Shown piece by piece: positions 24,269-33,120 of a stretch of DNA of 64,000 nucleotides. A program made the position numbers and the translations under genes. The notes under the pieces were generated by a model. It did not search any database. It had not been told where the DNA came from and was given only the letters and a program-made list of their open reading frames with translations. The DNA comes from G963677085 sp963677085 (lineage in GTDB: Bacteria > Planctomycetota > Planctomycetia > Pirellulales > Thermoguttaceae), in NCBI GenBank assembly GCA_963677085.2, contig CAXXFH010000004.1, forward strand, positions 2,728,001-2,792,000, written 5' to 3'. Within the stretch, counting starts at the first letter, position 1. Every line of letters begins with the position of its first letter.

Positions 24269-24664
24269 TTACTTCTTGCCGTAGACTTCGTCGGGATCGA
24301 ACACCCGTTCTCCCTCGACGACGAGCCCCTCGGGCGTGACCCGACGGTAGAAGCAGCTCTGATACCCCACGTGGCAAGCGGCACCGCCGATTTGCTCGAC
24401 CTTCAACAGGATCGTGTCGCGGTCGCAATCGACGTAGATGGCATGTACCTTCTGCACATTGCCACTTTCTTCGCCTTTTCGCCAGAGTTTTTGTCTGCTT
24501 CGGCTGTAATAGACAGCGCGGCCCGAGGCAACGGTCTCGGCATAGCTTTCCTCATTCATATAGGCAAGCATCAGCACGGTACCCGACTCGGCGTCCTGGG
24601 CAATGGCCGGCAGCAGGCCGTCGCCGCGAGAAAAGTCGGGGCCAGTTTCAGGAGTGTCAGGCAT
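24269..24664 (-). CDS. hisI: Phosphoribosyl-AMP cyclohydrolase
   Basis: Third step of histidine biosynthesis; opens the adenine ring of PR-AMP using bound zinc and magnesium. The 131 residues are the monofunctional enzyme without the HisE pyrophosphohydrolase domain. Signatures are MLAYMNEESYAETVASG, VYYSRSRQKLWRKGEESGN, the metal site DCDRDT (around residue 79) and the zinc cysteines in GGAACHVGYQSCFYR. ATG 24664 is chosen by alignment to the family start. Confidence 0.95.
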   Translation of the reverse strand: MPDTPETGPDFSRGDGLLPAIAQDAESGTVLMLAYMNEESYAETVASGRAVYYSRSRQKLWRKGEESGNVQKVHAIYVDCDRDTILLKVEQIGGAACHVGYQSCFYRRVTPEGLVVEGERVFDPDEVYGKK

Positions 24665-24810
24665 AGCAATACTCGAGAGGGGGTAGGTGTCGACGATTCG
24701 GAATCCTTTAGCATAGCTGGCCAAGCACTCGATGGCCAGTGGGGCGGCAAGCAACCGGATGAACAGGCCGAGCGACGGCCGTCCATCCAGTCACCCTGGA
24801 TCGGGAGACA

Positions 24811-24833
24811 ACTGAAATCCGCCCGATTTCAGT
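24811..24833. promoter_or_regulatory. Perfect 9-bp inverted repeat in the hisI / glycosyltransferase divergent region
   Basis: ACTGAAATC at 24811-24819 and GATTTCAGT at 24825-24833 with a 5-base spacer, 147 bp upstream of hisI and 228 bp upstream of the divergent gene. No T-run follows on either strand, so an operator is more likely than a terminator. Function unknown. Confidence 0.4.
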
Positions 24834-25060
24834 CCTTCTGGGTGGTTGGCCAGTCGGGGCGAAAATGCCGATCGCGGCGGCAATGCTGGGACGATTGCCG
24901 TGCGACCGACGAACTCGTCATGAGCGCGCCAACCCGCTCCGTCGCTATAAGGTGTGTAATGGGGAAACATTGGTTCACTTTATAGTTGCGCGAAGTGACC
25001 TACCGAAAGAAACACCGGCGAAGTGTGTTTTCTTCCCCTTCCCTCCCGAAAGGAACACCC

Positions 25061-25597
25061 TTGGAACGCTCGCTGACTGTTTTGCTCCCGGTCCACAACG
25101 CTCAGACTTCGTTGACTCAAACGGTTCACGAGGTTCTCGAGGTTGTATCGGATCTGACCCAGCGTTTCGAGCTGGTGATTGTCGACGACGGTTCGGCCGA
25201 CGCCACCGCGGAGGTCGGCGACGAACTTACCCGCCAGTATCCTCAGGTGCGATTCGTCCGACACCAACAGCGGCTCGGACGCGAGGCGGCTATCCAGACG
25301 GGATTGAAGCAAAGCACGGGCGAGGTGGTCCTGTTGCGTGATGAGGTTAGCGGATTGGCGCTCAACGGCATCGGCCGTGTATGGCACGCTACGAGCGAGC
25401 ATGGCGTGCTCGGCGGAGATCGCCGTCGCCGCGGGGAAGCCCGCAAGAATTCCCTCTCGTTCGCGGCCATTTCTCGGCGGCGTCAGCCGGGCTATCAGAT
25501 CGTCGACCGGCAGATGCTCGAGAAACTCCACGCACCGAGTCGCCCAACACGTCCAAACTACCTCACTCGGGTCAAAAATTTCGCGCTGGGCGAATAG
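25061..25597 (+). CDS. Short glycosyltransferase family 2-like protein, probably truncated or divergent
   Basis: 178 residues. The N-terminal half is a recognisable GT-A start: LTVLLPVHNAQTSLTQTVHE, FELVIVDDGSADATAE and RLGREAAIQTGLKQSTGEVV. Where GT2 enzymes have the metal-binding DxD (normally after GEVV), this protein has LLRDEVSGLALNGIGRV, and the C-terminal third matches nothing I know. TTG 25061 is chosen because GAAAGGA is 6 bases upstream. It could be a conserved inactive relative or a decayed gene. Confidence 0.6.
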   Translation: MERSLTVLLPVHNAQTSLTQTVHEVLEVVSDLTQRFELVIVDDGSADATAEVGDELTRQYPQVRFVRHQQRLGREAAIQTGLKQSTGEVVLLRDEVSGLALNGIGRVWHATSEHGVLGGDRRRRGEARKNSLSFAAISRRRQPGYQIVDRQMLEKLHAPSRPTRPNYLTRVKNFALGE

Positions 25598-26454
25598 TCT
25601 CGGCAAGCCAGCGAAGATCCGCTCGCTTAAGACGGCCCCGGCACCAGCCAACTTGGCTAGGAGTGGAGGGTTTAATCTCCAAGCTGGGGCTGTACGCCAG
25701 TAGCGGCTTGTCCGTCACTGTTGAAGCAAGGGCAGGCAATCTGCCCACGGCATCCATCAATCCAAGGCTGGCAAAGCACGCAAGACCGGCGACCAGGGGC
25801 GAGCTAGAATTTGCCCGACGGAATTTCATTGCATTCCGCTACGACCGCCCATCGCATCGGGCATTACCAGTGGCCGGGCGTGATCCGTGGAACGTCGGAC
25901 GATCAGCCGCCTGGTCGGTAGCAGTGATGGCATATCTTTTCTGCTGAGTTGCCGTGCGTAACTGCCTGTCGCCCAGTGGGTGCCGTTCGACGGCCTCGAT
26001 TTTCAGTTCCAAGTTTGGTGGCAAAGTGTCCTGTCGGCTTGCCATGAAACGGCCTATTGAAGGTAACCCCCAAGACTCGTCTCTTGCGGCACATTCTGGC
26101 CCCATCCCGTGTGGAATTCTCAGGTCACGCGTGGGAAACCAGCGCTAGCGACGCTAGTATGTTGGAGACTCCCACGGAAATCCAGGAAGGGTTGCTTGTC
26201 AAACAGTATGGGCGGTGTTAGGATATCCCCAGAGGCGGACTCCCGCCAACTTTGTGATCTAATCTAGGGTGGGCGATCGCCTGCGGGTCAGTTAGGATTC
26301 GGCGTCGTTTTCTCGGGCAGTTGACGGCGTCAAGGGAAACCGACGAGTTCATGATTTCGGAGAGGGCCATGCGCTTTCTTCACTGGGATGTCTCTCGTCG
26401 TGTCGGTTTCTGTACACGGTCCGTTCGCGGCCGTAGAGGGGATGGTCTCGTATC
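25598..26454. other. Long gene-free region
   Basis: About 860 bp. I found no gene with convincing codon structure on either strand. 25785-25850 has a weak resemblance to family C (GGCGACCAGGGGCGAGC, then TTTCATTGCATTCCGCTACG). GCGCTAGCGACGCTAGTA at 26140-26157 is a small palindrome. The region may hold decayed genes. Confidence 0.45.
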
Positions 26455-26979
26455 ATGAGTTTCCTCGATTGTAGCCTCTCCGAGGTAGGTAGCGCGGACG
26501 GGGTGCGCATGCCAGCCTCGCGGCGTCCCTTGCATCGCGTCGGTACGGTCCGGCGTCTGCAGGGAATCTCGCGCCGCACGGTGGCGCGTCGACTTGATGT
26601 TGACGTAGCCAGTATCAAACTCCAGGAACGCGAGACTTCCGATATGTCGCTCAGTCGGCTCTATGAGTGGCAGGAGGTTTTGGATGTTCCGATTTCCGAG
26701 TTGTTGATCGACACCGACGATCCACTCTCGGCCCCCGTGCTGAAGCGAGCCCAATTGGTTCGCGTAATGAAAACGGCGCTGGCAATCCACGAGGCGACGA
26801 AGCAGGCCCCGATCCGTCGGATGGCCGAAACGCTCATCGATCAACTCAGGGAAATTATGCCGGAGCTTGAAGGCGTAGGGCCTTGGCATGCCGTCGGCCA
26901 ACGGCGGCGACGTGACGAACTGGGACGAGCGGCCGAGCGTCGCCTCTCGGAAAACGTCTTTCTCGATCTTGTTGAATAG
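26455..26979 (+). CDS. XRE-like helix-turn-helix regulator
   Basis: 174 residues, cytoplasmic. Residues 28-85 fit a Cro/C1-type HTH: RRLQGISRRTVARRLDVDVA followed by SIKLQERETSDMSLSRLYEWQEVLDVPISELL, with helix 3 as the recognition helix. The C-terminal 90 residues are helical (VRVMKTALAIHEATKQAPIR..), suggesting dimerisation. No partner toxin or phage gene lies beside it. GAGGGGATGG upstream of ATG 26455 could serve as the ribosome-binding site. Confidence 0.72.
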   Translation: MSFLDCSLSEVGSADGVRMPASRRPLHRVGTVRRLQGISRRTVARRLDVDVASIKLQERETSDMSLSRLYEWQEVLDVPISELLIDTDDPLSAPVLKRAQLVRVMKTALAIHEATKQAPIRRMAETLIDQLREIMPELEGVGPWHAVGQRRRRDELGRAAERRLSENVFLDLVE

Positions 26980-27429
26980 CTATTATCTTTGATTGATCTG
27001 AACCCACGTGCAGCGCGGCGGATACCACGGTCAGTGGCCGCCGCGTTGGCACTTTCTTGTGCGGGCCCCATGCGCCTGCAATCAAAACCCGGTCGCTGTA
27101 CCCGCCACAAATGCCCCCGAGCGGGGTATCGCCCGAAGCCGGACATGCCCGCATAATCGGCTAGGCCATTCCAACCGCATGTGCCAGGTTGCGCTGACAT
27201 GCATCCGGCACTTCCGATGGGGGGCGGCAGGCTTGACCGGACTCGCCAAACAGATCAGGATAGAGTTTGATCTATTGTGGAGATCCGGCACGTTGATCAG
27301 CAGGGGTGATACCGGGAGTCCAGACTTCAGACAACGCGGGACCCCCGATCGTCTCCCGAACTTCCTCGGCAGCTTCCTCGGAAGCAGGCGTGCCGTTATC
27401 CCAGTTCGCTTGGGCTTGTTGCGAACCGT
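26980..27429. other. Intergenic region upstream of galK, no feature recognised
   Basis: About 450 bp. I saw no gene, tRNA or convincing repeat; a short GGGGGCA/TGCCCCC-like pairing around 27107-27122 is too small to interpret. Confidence 0.4.
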
Positions 27430-28581
27430 ATGATGCCGATCCAACCAAACGACGTCGCTGAGCAGTTCACGAAACGCTTCGGGCGAGGTCCACAGTATGT
27501 CGTCCGGGCTCCCGGTCGGGTGAACCTGATCGGCGACCACACGGACTACAACGATGGTTTCGTGCTGCCGATGGCCATCGATCGGGCGATCTGGATTGCA
27601 CTTCAACCCCGCGACGACCGCCGCATCGTGCTCCACTCGATCGAGTACGATCAAACCCGGGAACTTCACCTCGACGGTTTCGCCAAAGACACGTTCGAGT
27701 GGATCGAATACGTCAAGGCGATGGCTTGGAGCATGCAGCGAGCCGGTTACCTTCTGACCGGATTCGAAGGCGTGTTGCTGGGCGATGTACCGCTGGGCGC
27801 CGGGCTGGCTTCGTCGGCCGCCATGGAACTGGCCACCGGCCGGGCCCTGGCCGCCGCCGGCAATCTCGAATGGGAACCGATTCCCATGGCCAAATTGGCC
27901 CAGCGTGCCGAGAAAGAGTGGATCGGCGTGAACTGCGGCATCATGGATCAACTGGTGGTCGCCTGCGGTCAGGCCGGCCACGCGGCGCTGATCGATTGCC
28001 GCTCGTTGGCGATCCAACCCGTCCCCTTCCCGCCCGGCGTGGCGGTGGCCGTACTCGACACGGGCACGCGGCGTGGGCTGGTCGACTCGGCCTATAACGA
28101 ACGCCGCATGCAGTGTGAATCCGTGGCCGATTTCTTCAAGGTCAATGCCCTGCGCGACGTGAGCATCGAACTGTTTCAGCAGTTGGCCCATGGGTTGGAC
28201 GATGCCAGTCGCTGCCGTGCAACGCATGTCATCACGGAAAACGAGCGCACGCTGCAATTCGCTGCGGCAATGGAACGTTGCGAAACCCACGCCTTCCGTG
28301 TGTTGATGGAGAAGAGTCACAACAGTTTGTGCGACGATTTCGAGGTTTCCAGCGAGGCGCTCGACGCGATCGTCGCCTGTGCCCTATCGCAGGAGGCCTG
28401 CTACGGTGCCCGAATGACCGGCCCCGGCTTCGGTGGCTCTGCTGTGGCACTGATCCAAGCCGACAAAGCCGAGGAATTCGTCGAACACACGACCACGGCC
28501 TATCAAGAGAAGACTGGCAACCAACCGGCGGTGTACGTGTGCCACGCCAGCGATGGGGCCGATGTGGTCGAGGGGTGGTGA
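27430..28581 (+). CDS. galK: Galactokinase
   Basis: Phosphorylates galactose at C1 with ATP (Leloir pathway, cytoplasm). 383 residues, the normal GHMP-kinase length. The galactokinase signature APGRVNLIGDHTDYNDGFVLP near residue 27 has Asp where most family members have Glu (GEHTDY). The ATP-binding loop GDVPLGAGLASSAAMELA is near residue 118, the catalytic Asp region NCGIMDQLV near 170, and the C-terminal MTGPGFGGS near 332. The adjacent glycosidase and sugar-kinase genes fit use of released sugars. Start ATG 27430 or 27433. Confidence 0.94.
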   Translation: MMPIQPNDVAEQFTKRFGRGPQYVVRAPGRVNLIGDHTDYNDGFVLPMAIDRAIWIALQPRDDRRIVLHSIEYDQTRELHLDGFAKDTFEWIEYVKAMAWSMQRAGYLLTGFEGVLLGDVPLGAGLASSAAMELATGRALAAAGNLEWEPIPMAKLAQRAEKEWIGVNCGIMDQLVVACGQAGHAALIDCRSLAIQPVPFPPGVAVAVLDTGTRRGLVDSAYNERRMQCESVADFFKVNALRDVSIELFQQLAHGLDDASRCRATHVITENERTLQFAAAMERCETHAFRVLMEKSHNSLCDDFEVSSEALDAIVACALSQEACYGARMTGPGFGGSAVALIQADKAEEFVEHTTTAYQEKTGNQPAVYVCHASDGADVVEGW

Positions 28582-28896
28582 TCGACCGACGGCCGGTTTT
28601 TGGCCCGTGCGGGCAACTTCTGCTATGCTGATTGGCGGCCGCGTTCGGCGCGTGGGTGCCTTGCACCTACTGCATTCTGTTTCCCACGCTTTACGTGGGA
28701 AAGCAAGACCCGACGCCTTGTGTCATCGGACTATGACAATGCTAGTCGTGGTGTGGTGCGACGCAAAGCCTGGGAGCGTGGAAGCAAGAAAGCCGTGTTC
28801 GTAGCCGCTGAAGCGGCCACGCCTCGCATGAGTAACGTTTTTCTCCCCGCGATACATTCTTCACTAACAACCATCCACTAACCACTCCCTCCCGCC
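28582..28896. repeat. Intergenic region with a family A element
   Basis: Family A hairpin TTTCCCACG..CGTGGGAAA at 28680-28702, followed by the weaker second hairpin CGACGCCTTGTGTC near 28711. No gene in the 315 bp. Confidence 0.65.
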
Positions 28897-29973
28897 ATGC
28901 AACGTCGTCAGTTTCTCTCCACCGTAGCGGCTGGTGCCGCTGGTTCTTTGGTCGGTCGTCATGTCTTCGCGCAAGACAGCGCGGTGTCGGTTCCGCTGGC
29001 TCGCGAGTTGCCGCGTTGGCGCGGTTTCAATCTGCTCGAAAAGTTCATGAAGCCCTGGCACAACAAGCCGTTTGTCGAGTCGGACTTCGCCTGGATGGCC
29101 GAGTGGGGATTCGACTTCGCTCGGCTGCCGATGGACTACCGCTGCTGGACCGATGAGAACGACCCCTACAAACTCGATGAAAAGACGCTCGCCGAAATCG
29201 ATCAGGCGGTCGAGTTCGGACGCAAGCATGGTGTGCATGTGAGCTTGAACCTGCACCGTGCACCCGGCTACACCGTGGCCAAGCCACCAGAGAAGATGAA
29301 CCTTTGGGAGGATGAGGAAGCCCAGAAGCAATTCGACTTCCAGTGGTCGCAGTTCGCCAAGCGTTACCGGGGCGTGCCGTCGACGCAGTTGAGTTTCGAC
29401 TTGGTCAACGAGCCGGCGAAGCTCGACGCCGCACCGTATGTGAACGTCGTGCGGCGCGCGGTGGCTGCCATCCGCAAGGTAGACCCTGGCCGGTTGATCA
29501 TCGCCGAAGGCCTCGAATGGGCACGCAAACCGATTTTCGAATTGGCCGACCTGGGCATCGCCCAAAGTACGCGCGGCTACGATCCCTTCCCGCTGACCCA
29601 CTACCAGGCGTCCTGGGTATGGGGAGGCGGCAAGCAATGGCCCGTGCCCACTTGGCCGAACCCCAAGGACAAGCTCGGTAGCCGTGAGGCATTGTACGAG
29701 GACCGCATCGTGCCGTGGAAGAAGCTGCAAGAGAAGGGCGTAGGCGTGCACGTGGGCGAGTGGGGGGCCTACAGCAAAACCCCGCATGACGTGGTCCTCG
29801 GCTGGGGCCGCGATTTGCTTTCCCTCTGGAAAGAAGCCGGCTTCGGCTGGGCCCTGTGGAACTTCCGCGGCAGCTTCGGCATCCTCGACAGCGATCGGGC
29901 CGACGTCGAGTACGAAGATTTCCACGGCCACAAGCTCGACCGCAAAATGCTCGACCTGCTGCGGCAATCCTGA
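28897..29973 (+). CDS. Glycoside hydrolase family 5-like enzyme with Tat signal
   Basis: 358 residues. The start MQRRQFLSTVAAGAAGSLVG is a twin-arginine-type signal, so the enzyme is probably exported folded. The TIM barrel carries the GH5 catalytic pair: acid/base Glu172 in FDLVNEPAKL and nucleophile Glu288 in VGEWGAYSKTP, plus the conserved LNLHRAPGY near residue 118. It probably hydrolyses a beta-linked glucan or mannan; substrate is not readable. It lies between galK and a PfkB kinase, all on the plus strand but separated by repeats. Confidence 0.87.
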   Translation: MQRRQFLSTVAAGAAGSLVGRHVFAQDSAVSVPLARELPRWRGFNLLEKFMKPWHNKPFVESDFAWMAEWGFDFARLPMDYRCWTDENDPYKLDEKTLAEIDQAVEFGRKHGVHVSLNLHRAPGYTVAKPPEKMNLWEDEEAQKQFDFQWSQFAKRYRGVPSTQLSFDLVNEPAKLDAAPYVNVVRRAVAAIRKVDPGRLIIAEGLEWARKPIFELADLGIAQSTRGYDPFPLTHYQASWVWGGGKQWPVPTWPNPKDKLGSREALYEDRIVPWKKLQEKGVGVHVGEWGAYSKTPHDVVLGWGRDLLSLWKEAGFGWALWNFRGSFGILDSDRADVEYEDFHGHKLDRKMLDLLRQS

Positions 29974-30344
29974 TATCGTTTGCCGCCCCAGCAACGCCCC
30001 CCCATGCTCCAAGGCCCTCGACCTGCTACGATGAGGGTTCCCGGGCTTTTCCGGTTGTCTTCCTGGTTCCCACGTTTCACGTGGGAACCCAAGGCCAGAC
30101 GCTCCGCGTCGTCGGACTACGACAAGACGTAGTAAACCGCATGGCGCATGAAAGGAAGACTGCGTACCTTCGCCTGCTTCCGAAAGAGGGCGGTGGCGAA
30201 GCCGCCGGGTGAGGGCGATTACCGTGATGATGATGCGACTTTTCAGGAAGATCTTTGCCACCACGCCCCTCACCCCCGGCCCCTCTCCCCAGCGGGGAGA
30301 GGGGAGAGATTTCACACTAAGCCGCGAGGCATGGAGGAGACCCC
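29974..30344. repeat. Intergenic region with family A and D repeats
   Basis: Family A: GGTTCCCACG..CGTGGGAACC at 30065-30089 and its second hairpin GACGCTCCGCGTC at 30098-30110. Family D blocks: AGAGGGCGGTGGCGAAGCCG around 30183-30214 and CCCCTCACCCCCGGCCCCTC around 30266-30306. No gene. Confidence 0.72.
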
Positions 30345-31256
30345 ATGACCGCACGAAAATCGCCTGTCGTTGTTGGAGTGGGTGAAGTCCTTTGGGATAT
30401 GTTTCCCGAAGGCAAAAAATTCGGCGGCGCTCCGGCGAATTTCGCCTACCATGCGCGAATGTTGGGGGCCGACGCCCACGTGGTCAGTTGTGTCGGTGCC
30501 GACAACCTGGGCAATGAAATCCTTCGTCGCCTCGAATCGCTGGGCCTCAGCCGCAAGTATGTCGCTGTCGATCCGGATCACCCGACGGGCACGGTTTCGG
30601 TGAAGGTCGACAACCACGGCAAACCTCAATACGTCATCCACGAAGGTGTCGCGTGGGATTACATTCCGTCGATGCCCTGGCTGGTCGAATTGGCCAAACG
30701 GTCCGACGCCGTTTGCTTCGGTTCCCTGGCCCAGCGGTCGCCCGATTCGCGAGCCACGATTCGTGACCTGCTTGCCCAAACGCCGGACGAATGTCTGCGA
30801 GTCTTCGACATCAACTTCCGCCAACACTACTACAATGCGGAGACGGTGGCTATTGGGCTCGAAGCGGCCAACGTGCTGAAGCTCAATGACGAGGAACTGC
30901 CCGAGGTCGCTCGGCTGTTGGACCTCGCGGACGACAACGGCGATATAAACGAGGATGAAGTCCTGGCGTCGCTGTTGGACCAATGTGGATTGAAGCTGAT
31001 CGCGTTGACACGTGGCTCGCACGGCTCGACATTGATCGGTCCTCAACAGCGCAGCGATCACCCGGCGACGCCGACAGAAATCGTCGATACGGTGGGAGCC
31101 GGCGACTCGTTCACGGCGGCCGTGACCATGGGCCTGCTGCATGACTTGCCGTTGGAGACGATCAACGAACGGGCGAATCAAGTGGCTGCGTTTGTCTGCT
31201 CACAGGCGGGAGCCACACCGGAAATGCCCGAGCAGTTGACGCGTTGGGCGCACTGA
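30345..31256 (+). CDS. PfkB-family carbohydrate kinase (fructokinase-like)
   Basis: 303-residue ribokinase-fold enzyme phosphorylating a sugar with ATP. Visible are VGEVLWDMFPEGKKFGGAPANF near residue 12 (sugar-binding GGAPANF of fructokinases), and the PfkB signature DTVGAGDSFTAAV with catalytic Asp254. The FGGAPANFA segment is closest to fructokinases, but related kinases share it. It is upstream of the ketose 3-epimerase-like gene, which would supply fructose-type substrates. Confidence 0.87.
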   Translation: MTARKSPVVVGVGEVLWDMFPEGKKFGGAPANFAYHARMLGADAHVVSCVGADNLGNEILRRLESLGLSRKYVAVDPDHPTGTVSVKVDNHGKPQYVIHEGVAWDYIPSMPWLVELAKRSDAVCFGSLAQRSPDSRATIRDLLAQTPDECLRVFDINFRQHYYNAETVAIGLEAANVLKLNDEELPEVARLLDLADDNGDINEDEVLASLLDQCGLKLIALTRGSHGSTLIGPQQRSDHPATPTEIVDTVGAGDSFTAAVTMGLLHDLPLETINERANQVAAFVCSQAGATPEMPEQLTRWAH

Positions 31257-31270
31257 CATAACGGCATAAC

Positions 31271-31319
31271 GCGACGCAAAGCGTCGCCAAGATGCGTTCC
31301 CACGCAAAGCATGGGAACG
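31271..31319. repeat. Family A element, both hairpins in reverse order
   Basis: GCGACGCAAAGCGTCGC at 31271-31287 followed by CGTTCCCACGCAAAGCATGGGAACG-type hairpin at 31295-31319. This is the same two-hairpin unit as elsewhere, on the opposite strand. It ends 10 bases before the next start codon. Confidence 0.75.
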
Positions 31320-31329
31320 AGAAGACTGC

Positions 31330-32001
31330 ATGAACTACTTCGCCCACGCCCTGCCCTTTCTCGACGACCGAGACCCGTACTTCCTTGCCGGCACTTCGGT
31401 ACCCGACTGGATGGCCGTCGTCGATCGTCGTGCGCGGCTGCGGCGAAAAAACATCGAACCCTTTCAGACTGAGGCAGACCCGATCGTAGCTGCCGTGAGT
31501 CGTGGTGTGTTGCAGCACCTTCGCGACGACGCGGCGTTTCACGGCACCCGGGCGTTTGCCGAAATCTCGCTGCAAATTACCGTATGGTGTCGCGACTCGC
31601 TGGGCGACGAGGCAGGCTTCCGGCCCAGTTTCCTGGGGCATTTATTGACCGAAGTCCTGCTTGACGACGCACTTATCGCTGACAACTCCGAGGCCTTGGA
31701 TTCTTATTATCGGGCGATCGCTTCGGTCGACGCCCAACTGGTACAAGAGGTGGTCAGCCGGTTGGCCACGCGACCCACGGACCGTTTGGCGTGGATGATT
31801 ACCGAGTTCAATCGGCTCCGCATCTTGTCGGACTACCGCGAAGATGGCAAACTGTGGGGGCGGTTGAATCAGGTCATGCGCCGGGCGAAGTTGGAATCGC
31901 TGCCGGAAGAATTCTGTGACGTACTTCCGCTTGCCCGGCAACTTGTAAACGATCGAAAGACGGAATTGCTTGACGGCATTCCCACGAAGCCGGAAGGGTG
32001 A
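31330..32001 (+). CDS. Uncharacterised helical protein
   Basis: 223 residues, cytoplasmic, mainly helical. It starts MNYFAHALPFLDDRDPYFLAGTSVPDWM and has conserved-looking His/Asp positions (H6, D25, H63, H69 and SFLGHLLTEVLLDD near 102-115), a pattern reminiscent of all-helical HD-like or ACP-phosphodiesterase (DUF479)-like metal hydrolases. The similarity is weak and I make no firm assignment. No clear ribosome-binding site; a family A repeat ends just upstream. Confidence 0.55.
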   Translation: MNYFAHALPFLDDRDPYFLAGTSVPDWMAVVDRRARLRRKNIEPFQTEADPIVAAVSRGVLQHLRDDAAFHGTRAFAEISLQITVWCRDSLGDEAGFRPSFLGHLLTEVLLDDALIADNSEALDSYYRAIASVDAQLVQEVVSRLATRPTDRLAWMITEFNRLRILSDYREDGKLWGRLNQVMRRAKLESLPEEFCDVLPLARQLVNDRKTELLDGIPTKPEG

Positions 32002-32075
32002 GCGATCGTTTTTCGTTTTCTTTCTTGTGTAAGGAACACGGCGAAGCCGCAAGCGGCTAAACCAACTATTGGGGC

Positions 32076-32169
32076 CTGCATTGCTTGCGGAACGAGGGCG
32101 ACCAACGGGAGCCCGGTTCGCGGGGACAAAACGTAACGAAATGTTCCACAATTAACCTCGGAATCAATA
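32076..32169 (+). repeat. Family C element, copy 2
   Basis: CCTGCATTGCTTGCGGAACG, AGGGCGACCAACGGGAGCCC, GGTTCGCGGGGAC and ACGAAATGTTCCACAATTAA in order, same arrangement as copies at 22541-22628 (reverse) and 63471-63571. It ends 13 bases before the AAAGGAG of the following gene. Confidence 0.82.
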
Positions 32170-32195
32170 GTACCCAACAACAAAGGAGCGACCTC

Positions 32196-33044
32196 ATGCG
32201 TTTTGGAATCAACATGTTGATGTGGACCGACACGCTTTCCGACGAGTGGCTACCCAAGGTCGACGAACTGAAGGAAATCGGCTACGACGCCATCGAAGTC
32301 CCGGTTTTCGATTTCAATATCGATACCTACGCCAAGTGGGGAAAGCGTTTCGACGAATTGGGATTGGCTCGCAGTGGCACCTCGGTACGCGGTCCCGAAG
32401 AAAACATGATCAGCACGGACCCGGCCGTTCGCAAGGCGGGGATCGAAGCCAATAAGCGAACCTTGGATTGCTGTGCGGCGGCCGGTTGTTCGGTAATGGC
32501 CGGCCCGTTCCATTCGGCTCTGGGCACGTTTTCCGGCAAGGGTCCCACGGCCGACGAATGGAAGTGGGGCGTGGAGTGCATGCGTGAAGTGGTCGAGCAC
32601 GCCGAAAAGGTCGACGTGACGTTGGCGCTCGAGTACGTCAATCGCTTCGAGTGCTACTTCCTTAACACGGCGGCCGACGGTGCCCGGTTCTGCGACGAAG
32701 TGAACCACCCTCGTTGCAGGATGATGTACGACACGTTCCACGCCCACATCGAAGAAAAGAACATCCCCGGAGCCATCCGTTCGCTGAAAGACCACTTGGT
32801 CCACGTCCACATCAGCGAGAACGATCGCAGCACGCCCGGCCAAGGAAATGTCCGCTGGCCAGAAAACTTCGATACGCTCAAGGAAGTTGGCTACGAGGGC
32901 CTGATGGTGATCGAGGCCTTCGGGTTGGCCCTGGAAAAGCTTGTCGCGGCGACGAAAATCTGGCGGAAAATGTACGACACCGAAACCCAATTGGCCACCG
33001 ACGGGCTGAACTTCATGAAAAGTGAAGTGGCCAAACGGTGGTAG
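32196..33044 (+). CDS. Sugar phosphate isomerase/epimerase, D-tagatose/D-psicose 3-epimerase-like
   Basis: 282-residue TIM-barrel metal enzyme. The four metal ligands of the D-tagatose 3-epimerase family are recognisable in order: Glu in TLALEYVNRFECYFLNT, Asp in MMYDTFHAHIEE, His in HVHISENDRSTPGQG and Glu in LMVIEAFG. It probably epimerises a ketose at C3 (for example fructose/psicose). ATG 32196 is chosen because AAAGGAG lies 7 bases upstream and the upstream codons come from a family C repeat. Confidence 0.85.
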   Translation: MRFGINMLMWTDTLSDEWLPKVDELKEIGYDAIEVPVFDFNIDTYAKWGKRFDELGLARSGTSVRGPEENMISTDPAVRKAGIEANKRTLDCCAAAGCSVMAGPFHSALGTFSGKGPTADEWKWGVECMREVVEHAEKVDVTLALEYVNRFECYFLNTAADGARFCDEVNHPRCRMMYDTFHAHIEEKNIPGAIRSLKDHLVHVHISENDRSTPGQGNVRWPENFDTLKEVGYEGLMVIEAFGLALEKLVAATKIWRKMYDTETQLATDGLNFMKSEVAKRW

Positions 33045-33049
33045 GCTAA

Positions 33050-33120
33050 GAAGCCGCTTGGAATCTGTTACAGCGGTCGTTCGTTTAGCGGACGTATGAA
33101 CCCGAAGCCGGGTTTTGGGG
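33050..33120 (-). repeat. Family B element, copy 3 (reverse orientation, one end degenerate)
   Basis: On the minus strand it reads CCCAAAACCCGGCTTCGGGT, TCATACGTCCGCTAAACGAA, CGACCGCTGTAACAGATTCC then AAGCGGCTT. The interior hairpin CCCGGCTTCGGG is intact, whereas the outer arms are changed. It lies 6 bases after the epimerase-like stop codon. Confidence 0.65.

Noticed and set aside
26455..26979. Toxin-antitoxin module around the XRE-like gene
   Set aside because: No small partner gene on either side; both flanks are gene-free for over 400 bp.
27000..27200. Possible tRNA in the GC-rich gap before galK
   Set aside because: No cloverleaf with a GGTTCGAATCC-type T arm could be formed.
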